From the NCBI GenBank assembly GCA_031763025.1, contig JASSKH010000031.1, positions 1,364,001 to 1,428,000 on the forward strand: DNA of 64,000 nt, written 5' to 3'. A program made the position numbers and the translations under genes. Source of the DNA: Macrocystis pyrifera. Taxonomy: Eukaryota > Sar > Phaeophyceae > Laminariales > Laminariaceae. A model generated the notes under the pieces. It was not told the origin of the DNA. It searched no databases and saw nothing but the letters and a program-made list of their open reading frames with translations. Shown here in pieces: positions 30,901-42,900 of the stretch. Within the stretch, counting starts at the first letter, position 1, and each line of letters begins with the position of its first letter.

Positions 30901-33900
30901 CCCACTACAGCCAGGCCATATAGCATTGCGGGGTGCAAAATAGAGACTAAACTGTTGTTGAAGTGTCGACCCACGGGCCGGATCCGCGGGTCAAACCCGC
31001 GGGTCCAGAGAACATTTTCGCGGGTTAATTTGACCCGACACATGACGTGACCCGCATCTCACGGGTGCATCGGAATCTCCCGAATCGGGTCGGTCGGGTC
31101 AGGAGGTGTTCAAACCCTCACGGGTCGGGTCGGGTCGGGGCGGGCCGGGTCAAGCGGTCTTCGAATCTCACGGGTCGGGTCGGGTCGCGCCGGGAATTGT
31201 TCAAAAGCTCACAAGTCGGGTCAGGTCACGACCTGCGAGTAGCGCGTCACTTGCGGATCGGGTCAGCATGACCGGCGAATTGTTTTCTGCTAACCCGCGG
31301 GTCGGATCCGACCCGCGGTTACTCCAAAAAATCCGACCCGCGGTTACGACACTCCAACAACTTCCCGTGTTTTCGCCGAAGGCTTCTGTCGTACCAAAAC
31401 TCAATTTTCCATTCGACTCATACTCGAGTATTCGAACACAATAACACCACCAAACATATACGTATACGCATGTCCGCGTCCTTCCCTACCTACTGCAGCC
31501 AGGCCACATCTCACTGCGGGGTACGAAAATAGACAATAAACTACGCATGCCCGCGTCCTTCTCTACCTACTGCAGCCAGGCCACATCTCACTGCGGGGTA
31601 CGAAAATAGACAATAAACTGTTATTGAAATGTCGACCCACGGGATGGATCTGCGGATATTACCCGCGGGTAGAGAGAAACGTTATTGTGGGTTAAGGTAA
31701 CCCGAACCATGACACCACCCACATCTGACGGGTCAATCGACATTTGGCGACTCGGGTCGGGTCGGGTCAGGTCAGGAGGTATTATCCCATGGGTCGGCAT
31801 TGGGTCGGGTCGGGTCAAAAGTATTTTAAATCTCACTGGCCGGGTCGGGGCGTGTCGGGTCGAGAGGTTTTCAAATCTCACGGGTCGGGTCGGATCGTGT
31901 CAGGAGATGCTCAAAAGTTCACGAGTCGGGTCTGGTCACGACCCGCGATAAACGGGTCGCTCGCGGGTCGGGCCAATATGACCCGCGAGTTATTTTCTAC
32001 TGACCTGCTGGTCGCACCCACGGATTCGGCCCGAGGATGCGATAATCCAAAAATGTATCGCGTTTTTCCCGGAGGCTTTCATCGTACAAAAAATAAACAC
32101 TCCTTTTGTACCGTACTTGAGTATTGAATCATGAAAACACAGCCAAATCTACACGGGTGTGCGTGTCCGCATCAATCCATACCCACTACAGCCAGGCCAC
32201 ATATCACAGCGAGGTACTAAAAGTGAAAATATATGTTTTTGTTTAAGCGTCGACCCATGGGCCAGATCTGCGGGTCGCATCCGCAGGTCGAGAAACATGT
32301 TGTGGCGGGGTAAGGTGATCCGGCCCGTGAAATGACTCGTATTGCGGGGCAATCGGAATCCACCGGGAGGGTCAGGCCAGGAGATGTCAAACTTTTACGA
32401 GTCGGGTCGAATCGGGTCATGTCAGGAGGCGGTTACTTTCACGGGTCGGGGCGGGGCGGGTCGAGTCGGGTCAAGCGGTTTTCTAATCTCACGGGTCGTG
32501 TCGGGTCGGGCCAGGAGGTGTCCAGAATGTGACGAATCGGGTTGGTTCATGACCCGCGAGAAACGGGTTACTCGCGGGTCGGGCCAGCATAACCGGCGAG
32601 TTTCTTTCTACTGACCTGTGGGCAGGGGCCGCGGACCTGCCCCATGGATTCAAACATTCAATAACTTCCCGCTTTTCGTTCGAAGGCTCCTGCCGTACCA
32701 AAACTCCGTACTCTTTGGCATCGTACTTGAGTATTCGAACTTGAAAACGCCACCGAATCTATACGGGATGCGCATGTCCGCATCCATCCATACCACTCCA
32801 GTCAGACCACATACCACTGCGGGGTATAAAAAAAGCGAATAAACTGTTGTTGAAGTATCGACCCACAGGTCGGATCCATGGGTTGAGCCCGCAGGTCAAG
32901 AGGAACGTTCTCGCGGGTTAACGTGACCCGACCCGTGACATGACCTGCATCTCACGGGTGGGTCGGAATCTGGCGGGTCGGGGTCGGGTTGGGTCGGGTC
33001 AAGAAGTTTTCAAATGTCACGGGTCGGGTCAGGAGGTGTTCGAAAGCTCACCAGTCGGGCCGGGTCACGAACCGCGAGAAACAGGTCACTCGCGGGTCGG
33101 GCCGGCATGACCCGCAAGTTTCTTCCTGCCGATACGCGGGTCGGACCCGCGGATGCGGCCCGCAGATCCGACACTCCTCAAACTTCCCGCTGCTTGCCCG
33201 AAGGTTTGTCTTGTACCGAAGCTAAATACTCTTTTGGTATCATACTTGAGTTTTGAAACATGAGACCACCGCCAAATCTATAGGCATACAAATGTCCGCA
33301 TCCATCCATACCACTACAGCCACGCCACATACCACTGCGGCTTACAATAAAAAGTAGTAAGTTGTTCTTGAAGTGTCGCCCCACGAGCTGAATCTGCGGG
33401 TCAAACCCATGGGTAGGGAAAAACATTTCCGCGGGTTAAGGTGACCCAACCCGTGATATGACCGGTGTTTCAAGGGTCAATCCGAATTGGCGGATCGGGT
33501 CGGGTCTGGTCCGGAGGCGTTCAAAATCGCCCGGGACGGGTCGGATCCGGTCGGGTGAGGAGGTGTTCAAAATCCCACTAGTCGGATCGGGTCAGAACCC
33601 ACGCTAAACAGGTCACTCGCGGGTCGAGCCCGCTTTAAATGGGTCACTCGTGGGTCGAGCCCGCTTGATCCGCGAGTTGTTTTGTGCTGACCCGCCGGTA
33701 GGACCCGCGGATCCGGCCCGCGGGTCCGACACTCGAAACCCTTCCCGCTTTCTTGCCGAAGGCTTCAGTCGTACCAAAAATCAATACTCCTTTGGCAATA
33801 TACTTGAGTTTCGAACAAGACAATACTGCTAGTTTCGAACAAGACAATACTGTTAAATATTTTTGGGTACACGCATCTTTGCATCCATCCAAAGCCACCA

Positions 33901-36900
33901 CAGCAGGGGCACATCTCACTGCGGGGTACGAAAATAGATAATTAACTGCTTTAGAAATGTCGACCCGCGGGTCGGATATGTGGGTTGAACTCGCGGGTAG
34001 AGATAAACGTTCTCGCGGGTTAAAGTAATCCGACCCGTGACATGGCCTGCATTTCACGGGTTAATCGAATCTGGCGGGTCGCGTCGGGTCAAGAAGTGTT
34101 CAAACTCTCACGGGTCCGGGTCGGGTTTGGTCGGGTCAAGAGGTTTTTAAATTGCACGGGTCGGGTCCGGCCGGGTCGAATCAGGAGGTTTTCAAAGGAC
34201 ATGGGTCAGGTGGGGTCGGGTCACGAAGCAATCGAAAGCTCACGAATCAGGTCGCGCTACGATCGATAAACTGGTCATTCGCGGGTCGGGTCGGCATGGG
34301 CCGCAAGTGTTTTTTTTCGGACTCGCGGATCGGACCCGCGAGTCCATAACTCCACAAACTCCCCGCTTTTTGCCCGAAGGTTTGTTTTTTCTTTGGTATC
34401 ATACTCGAATATTCAACCATGAGAACACCGTCAAATATCTACGTATGCGCATGTCCGCATCCATCCATACCCCCCACAGCCAGGTCACATATCACTGCGG
34501 GTTAAGAAAACCAATGAACTTGTTTTAAAAGTGACGATCCACGAGCAGGATCTATGAGTCAGACCCGCGGTTATTAATAAAGATTTTCGCGGGTTAAGGT
34601 GACCCGACCATGACATGACCGGTATTGCACGGGTCAACCAGATTTGGCGGATCGGGTCGGGTCTGTTCAGGAGATGTTCCAACTCTCACGGGACGGGACG
34701 GGTCGGGTCGGGTCGGGTCGGATCAGGAGGGGTTGAAAAGCTCACGAGTCTGGTCACTTCAAGTCCCACGAGAAACGGGTCACTCGCCGGTCTGTTCAGC
34801 ATGACCCGCGAGTTGGTTTATGCTAACCCGCGGGTCGGACCCGCGGATTCGGCCCGCCATTCCGACCCGCGTTTTTGTAGAAGGTTTCTCTAGTTTCAAA
34901 AATCAATACTTCTTTGGCATCATACTTGATTATCCGAACATGAAAACACCGCCAAGTATATACGTATACGCATATCCGCATCCATTTAAACCACTACAAC
35001 CAGGCCAATTCTCATTGCGGGGTACGAAAGTAGATAATAAACGGTTTTTGAAAAAATCGACCCATGAGACGGATCCGCGGGTCGAACCTGCGCAAGACTC
35101 GTGCCATACTTATCACACCCGGCAAACATGATCTGGATCGTACATATCACGTAAATCAAGGATCTACTGCTGTAGCTGCCGCGAAAAATCTAGACCATGA
35201 AACGGGGATCTGTTCTGATCTGATCTGATCTGATCTGATCTGAAACCGTAACCATTGCAGTCACATCACCATGCAAATATGTTGTTCAGACCACATGTCA
35301 CAATAAAATCGCGCGGAAAACGCCTAGAGTGCGTAAGGCGACACGACTATATACTGCACACAGTATCCTACATAAATTCCAAGTACTGTGTCCCCAGAAC
35401 CGTGGGTGTAGTCGTAAAGGAGTTAAGAAACACCACGTACCTGATACGAAACTCTCATTTTGGGCCATGCTTGAAATCTCATGCGAGTCAGGGTATGTCC
35501 GACTCAAAGTTCCAACAATCAAAAATAGATACAATGTGAGGCAAGGTATGTCCGACAAATTAAAAAAAAAAATGTTTACGTTTTTTTCGTACACGTTTCT
35601 CGAAAAGGTCGCGACTATTTTTCGAAACTCCCGTGTTCTTAAGTGCTGTCATGCACCTGGTGCTACTGTATCAACTCCCAGTTTCGTAACCAGCTACTTC
35701 GTATATGATGATGATGATGATCGTGGTGATCTCACGTAAGCTCATTCCCCTGAAATCTAGCCTGCTGTAGTCACATAACAGGCAAAAAGCGTCCCGATGG
35801 AACAAAAGCAAGTACAACAGTACGAGCACCTGGTACGAAAGAACACTGTTACGTGCACCTACTGTAAGTACCAACACGACACGCAAGGGAACGGTACTGC
35901 GGGCTGTGGTATCCCATGCAAACCAAAAAACGCCAGTAACCCATGCACGGTATATATCAGGGAATTTCTCGGGACGCCTTTTCGATCCCGAGACGATATC
36001 CCGCGGGACTCAGTTACCCCGGGACTAAGCGGTACTATCTATATGGGGCAACCGCGGGACGTGTCTGCGCGGGAACGGGATTCACGTCTTTCCGTGGCGC
36101 GGGAGCAGGATAGTAGAATTTGTGGGGGACGCGTTTGTGCCGGCACGGTATTTCACATTTATCACGAGACCGCGAGGTTTTCTGGCTGGTTTCGACTGCC
36201 GTGTGGTACATCCGACGCTTTCATACGCCTAATAAGCAACGTGACCCAATTCCGTCCGTTCTGGGTTTTCGTAGCTGTGGCTGTCCGCAAGTGAAGCGCA
36301 AACGTTCGGCCAGGGATCGTCTTGTGTGTGTTCGTGCGGGACGTGTTTGTTCAGGAACGGGATATCATAATATGTGCGGGGCGTATTTGTGCAGGGACGG
36401 GATTTACACTTCTCCGTGGCGCGGAAGAGGTACAATATAATTTGTGCGGGACGCCGTTGTGCGGGCACGGCATTTCAAATCTATTACGGGACCACGGAAT
36501 CTCCCGAAATCCCGCACAAACCCGCGGGATAAATCCCGTGGGAACAATCCCGAGAATGCCCTGGTATACATGACCTGACACGTACGACACCCCCCCCCAA
36601 AAAGAGTACGCATGTATATACCCCTGGCAAAAAGGAGATGAACTATTAATAGACACGAAAAAAGCAAAAGAATACAACACCAAAGAAGCGCTCGCAGAGC
36701 GCACAGAGCGCCCCCCCCCCCCCCCCCCTCTCTCACCGTCCATGTGGGTGGTACTCCCACCGATGCGGTCCCGGCTCTTGCCCTTTAAGAGTTGGCGCTG
36801 GCTGCACCGCGCAACATTCACGGCATCCATCGAACCAAGGGCGTAGTTCCGTCCGCCCCCGAACGTGAACGGTCCGAACTTGCAAGGTTCGCCCAGGAGG

Positions 36901-39900
36901 TGCTGCGACAAGCCTCCGCGGGGGCAATCAGGGATCAGCCCCTTCATCAGAGGGTCAGTCGGAAGCCAGTTCAACACCTGCGGGAGGATTATGACCACCA
37001 TCACCACCACCAATACCGGGGGGTCGGTTATAAAATGCTGGTGTTCTGGTGTTGGATTTGGTTTCGGTTTCGATTTATCGTTAGCATGCTCATGACAGGG
37101 CCAGTCGGAAGCCAGCTAAGTTCGCTTAAGATCTCTCAGGAAACTATTGTCGAGTGGGCGCGCGTACGTACGTAGGCGTTTCCCCAAAATGTGTAAACGG
37201 CTTGGGAATAAGAGGAATGGATTGCTCAGGGTGGGTCACAACGAGGGGAAAAAAACGAAATAAAAACGAAACAAAAATCGAAGAGCAGAACTAAAGAGCA
37301 CGTGAGTTTTGGTGGTCAAAGTAAAACACTTACAAGTAGAGATCCCGATACTTCCGCTTTCACATTTCATTTTTCTCGAGTTCCAGAGCACTCAGTTTTT
37401 ACGAAATGGGTGCGAAGAAAACAAAATATGGGTTACCCAGGGGCGAAGAGGAACATAGGAGGGGCTCGAAGCGGGGATGAAGTTCCGATAAAGTTTCTAC
37501 GACCGCTTGGCAAGCGCACGATGACCGAGATAGTGCATATGGCTGCCACCCGGTTTGTCTGCAAATTGGCGCGAGCATATATGGGTAGGGAATCACCATG
37601 GGGTGGGTGCCCTCGCAAGAAACCGGGAGGTCAGGAGGTGGTTGTGGCGGTATACCTTTCGACATGAGTGCCACTCAACATGCAAACGTCTGCCCATCAA
37701 ACACCGATGGCCGATACACAACTTCTAGAGCACTCCGGAGGGAGCGGATTGACCCACGAGAATCGCCTGCTGTGAACGATTCCTCGCGTGTGCAAGTTGT
37801 GTCTACCCACCGTCGTTGTCGAGTGCTATCACCGGGCGGCATCACGTGCGGTTGAGTCATTCTGAAAATTTTGCACCGCGTAAAAAAACCGCTCGGGTTC
37901 TTGTTTATTGTTCGGGAGGGGGCGCGTTAGTTTTTTTTTTTTCGTTAGGACTCAACCAACTTTTTTTTACCAAAATGCGAAAGCTTGTTCGCTTATTTCG
38001 TTTTTTTTTTTTTTTTTTTTCTCGTTTTTTTTTTTCCGCGTTAGGACCGGCCCTTACAATGTCCGTACTTCTAAATTTCAGAAAGAGTGCTGCAAGTACA
38101 CAATAATCAAGGGCTTTGTTTTTAGTTCGCGTTTTTGTGGGCCCAACAACTTACTACCTTTCACAGGAATTTAATTTTTGCTGTCCGCCAGGAGATCAGA
38201 AAACACTTGGTGAAATTCGATTTTTCATCGGTCATGTAGCCACGGTACTAACAGACTCCGGCGCGGGTGGTGAAACATTTGGCGATTTTGCGAGATTATA
38301 GTGCTGCTGGCTCACGACTTCGAGTTCACGAAAACCACCCCTTGCTTCGTTTCTGACGGCCTTCGACTGCTGCCTGGAAAACAAAAAAATGCCAGATGTA
38401 CAATGAATAGCGCCTGGTGAAGGCACCACGCACCCGGCGAACAGTGAACAGACCTTGATGGGAGCACAATGAGGAGGCACAAACCTCGGCCTGGCCGCTA
38501 GCAGTGTCCAAGAAGAACGTTCCTGGACTACCCTTGTGAGGGGCGTCGATCCTGTCCGCAAGCTTGGCACTAAAATCCCCCATGGTGCTGCTTGTTTCTC
38601 CTAGCGCAGCCTTTCCTGATATTTTGCACGTCAAACCTTTCCTCTTCCCAAGGAACTCCATCAGGTCCTGCGAGACAACAAACAACGAAGACACAAGGAC
38701 AAAAGACAAGGCATAGCACACAGACGAAGGCATAGGCACACACGAACGAAAAGAGGTGACAAAAAATAAGGGAGAAACATATCAGAGACCGGGAACCGAA
38801 CGGGGGAAGAATAGTCGATGGGCTGTTGCAAGAGATAATGAAGCGTGTTGGCTTATGAATTCTGACCGTGGACGAAGGCAAAGACAAACACAGAGGAGTG
38901 GTGACGAAACGTAAGCGGAGAATTTTGATCCTCGGGATTAAAGCCTTCCGACTCTTATCAAATTTCATTTTATAACCTTCTGGCGGGTGAGACAAAAACA
39001 AAGCTTTAGTACGCCTTCCACGGTAAGGCTATATGTGTGCTGCAGGGGCGCGGATATTTTTCGCGAAATACATACGTACGTATACGGCAAACTGCGGTCA
39101 ACGTCGCTCTAAGACGATACGAAACGTGTCTCACAAAGAAACATGTCCGATCCCCAAAATTCCTGAAAACACTCTCACACAGAAAAAAAGTCCCCGCAGA
39201 AGGCATGTTCACTACCGGCGCACACGTTTAAACGGCGTCGCTTGGCCGCCTTAAGGGGCGTAGAGCTAGAGTTCTACAAATTAACGATCCGAGAAAAGCT
39301 CGGAGCTCTGGAGGGTCGGGCGCTCAGGCTCAGGCGTGAAAGCAGTACATTCTCAGCACGTTCGGGTTTTGGGGGGTGATTGTTCCAGGACTTTGCTTCA
39401 GGAACAAACTCGTAATGGGTCAAAAATTGGGCGAAGCTAACTTATCAATGCCGGCTGTGCGATTTTGTCATCGTATTTCAGTGGAAGTAGTGGTTAAATC
39501 AGCTTCACGCCAAAAGCAAAGCGCCAAGTGCCCAGCGTTGCGTACGTTTTCCATAACGAGGTAACACATGTACGAATACTACAATAAATGATTACATTGG
39601 ATTTGTAATCTTCACCCCACGTTAACCCCCCCTGAAATTTGGAGGATCATTTACGGGGCAGGGAGGAGGCTATGTATTATCTCCGCTTTCATGCCTTCCA
39701 GGAGTATTTCCTCAGTTACCCGACAAAACCGGTTGAACGCCGGGCAGTACCCATACTAATAATTTGTAAATCCCGACTCCCATACCAAAGGAGCAACTCT
39801 GAGAACAGGATACAAACTTCACACTCACATCTTAGGAGAGTATTCTTCATCGCCACCCCCCCCCCCCCCACCCTGACGACTGCAGTATCCCCTTTCGTAC

Positions 39901-42900
39901 GACGTGCATCTTTCGGGACAAATCCACCATGGTACAATCAGGGAACTCAGAGGTAGACGGGTGTACTACGGGGGACCATAGTAAATAGGACCAAATATTG
40001 TTAAGCAAAAAAAATGGAAATGTACAGGCTTTTGTGTGTACCGTAGGTCCTACTTACTGTGGTCCCCCGCAATCACAGGCACCTACGTTTTCGGCACAAG
40101 TACTTGGAATTAGAGTTGGATATTTGATGCAGTATTAGTGCAGTGCAATACCTGGTACCCAATATCACGGGGGTCCATAGTTAATAGGACCTTTGGTATA
40201 CATAAAAACCTAGATATTTACCTATTTTTACCAACAATATTTGGTCCTATTTACTATGCCCCCCCCCGTAATACTAATACCTTACTTGTTGCAACTATAT
40301 ACGCCCGTGTGTACTCGGGATTAGGGCTGGAAAACTCCAGTAAAAAAAAATAAGTTAGCCTTGGGATATCAAAGAAAGCTGGTCAAGATTCGTCATTGCA
40401 AGCTGCGTCTGATGTTTCGTTGGTACGTGCAGCACTATAAATAGCACATGCATGAACCTCGTGAAGGGTACCTGGTACACAATGAAGTAAGTATATGCAT
40501 TATACAGTATAATAGTTGTCTCCAGGAACTCGCGCGAGAGGAATTTTGTCAACATCGTCACCTTGTGGATCCCGGTCGGTCGGTCGGTTGGTCGGTCGGT
40601 CTGCTGTTCGGTTGGTCGGTCGCTTCGGGCATCTCGAAAAGGGACCCCTATATTCAGGTGTCGCGTAAAGTAGAAAGTTGTAAGTCGCTAATGAAAACAA
40701 AAACATCGCACGTAGTGGTAGAACTCACCTCGACTTGAGGATCAAAAACGCCCTCGACGACGGCGAATATCTGGTGCTTCCAACAGATGTCCAGCTGAAA
40801 AAAAACATGAAAAAACACGGGGGGGGGAAAACGAGGCATCGCGGAATTTGGCGCCGTTAGCCTCGACAAAAAAAAAAACAAGAATACCGATCTTCCGCAC
40901 GTCAAAGTCTCTTGCGGTATTTTGTACTGTTTTTACAGTGTATGAGGGTGGTCAGTCAAGAGGCCACCCCGCGGCCTGCTACAAATAGCATCTTCGGGTA
41001 CATCAAGGCCGCTTGCGGCCTAATTGTACTGTTTTTAGTGTGTGAGTGCGATCAGTTAAGGGGTCAAACCGCGGTCTCCTACCGTTATTCATAATACTAT
41101 AATATTTTGGCACGTCAAGGCCTCTTGTGGCCGTAGTGATACTGTGTATAATGCATGAGGGCGGTCAGTCAAGGGGTCAAACCGCGGTCTCCTACTATTA
41201 TTTATAATACTATAATCTTTTGGCACGTCAAGGCCTCTTGTAGCCGTAGTAATACTGTTTATAATGCGTGAGGGCGGTCAGTCAAGGGGTCAAACCGCGG
41301 TCTCCTACAAATAGCACAGTTTTCGACAAGGGCAATACGGAGTTCCAAGCTGGGCCGTACCGCACGCAGCATGCTCATCGCACGTCCGCAACCAACATGT
41401 CACGAGCTTAAGCTCTAGTCTTACCCGCCCTCCGGGCGGTACCGAATAAAATAAAAACTATAAACAGCACGGCACTGGACAGGTCGTATTATACGTTCAA
41501 AGCAAAGCCGGGCGGTGATTGTTTGTCAACGACCTGTGTAGAACGGCGACATTTTTAGAAGGGGTGTTTCACCTGGGGTACGCCGGTGTCAAAACATGCT
41601 TTGGTTCATCGAAACTAGGCCAGGTACCCGGGTACTCCCAGAGTATGTTTACCCTAGCACTGAAACACACCATGCAGAGCTGAATTGACTGATTGAGAGT
41701 CGCCGACTAAATACCGGTTGGCTAGGTGATTCAGTTTAGCTGGATACGGTAATGGGCGGAATTCCGCGTCCTTGTTTTTGAGTGGCGCGTGTCTGCGCCT
41801 TTGCATCTGACTGCCACGTGCCTTCGTCGTTGTATCGGAGTGGCACGTGTGTGGCTCGAACTGCCGCGCTTTTATTCGTCAATACCATTTACGTCGGCTA
41901 GTTGGCTTTCTTCGCTACCCAACTGTTTATAATGATCTATGACTAGATAGCCGTCAGGTCCAGCCAGCTGACAGTTCAAAGAAAGCAGCATGGGGCGGCT
42001 CAAATGCCCCGTACCTTGGCGCTCACGCAGGCCGGCCCCATAAAGCTGCAATCGTCCCTGGAAATCCTAGCAAGGCGGTAACCCGTGTCTTCTATGGCCT
42101 CCACGTTCAAGAACGGAAGGATACCTGCGGGGGGAAATCCGACCGGTGGCTGGCGCCGGAACACAAACAAACCCACACAAAACACGCGCACATAAAGCAA
42201 TACATACACATTTTTGTGGACACAAAACACATAGAAAAGCGCACGCGGAACGCGCGCGCGCAAAAAAAAAAAATGAGCACAAAGACACGAACACGGGAGA
42301 ACAAGGGACAGCAGACACAGAAGGAGGAGAAATAGGAGGAACAGGAAGGGGTCAACGACACAGAGCAGTGAGTGCTTTCACCTTGTCTTCACATGCAGAC
42401 ACCGCTCCGTTCAGAGAAAAACGTGGCAACTTAACGTCCTCAACGGTCTAGTGGCTAAAAGCTCGCAACTACCAAGGCCGATTTCGCGAGTTCGTCCCCG
42501 CCCCTGGGAAACATTTCTCTTGTGCAAGAATTGACTGCAGGAAGCGCCTATTTCCGTGTGTACAGATAATTCGCCGCGAGTCAACGAGGGGAAAAAAAAG
42601 CTGAGCTCTGTCCGCGACGAAAATCAAGGCATACCAGAAGGGAAGGGGGAGGAACGCCCGCTATGGCACCCCGAATCTGATTTACGAAGGGAGGGTGCTG
42701 GAGAAGTATGGTATGGCAGATGTTAAAAGAAAAAAAAGTAGACGGGCGGTGTGATACAGTATAGTCCCGCCAATAAGAAAGTGCCCCAATAAGAACATAT
42801 TGCTCACTTTTGGGAGAACGCTATGAAAATTGGGTTAATAAGAACTGCTCAGTAATGAACTCTACACTGAATCCTGTGTAATAGCCTACGCTCAAGGTTG

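Noticed and set aside
30001-35105. Gene-like open frames in the GGGTC array
   Set aside because: They recur in every monomer with stops at different places and encode simple-repeat peptides; the region is intronic satellite.
42440-42505. tRNA-like sequence (GGTCTAGTGGCTA ... GAGTTCGTCCCC)
   Set aside because: A- and B-box-like words are present, but the acceptor and T stems do not pair; at best a tRNA-derived fossil, and it abuts a candidate exon.
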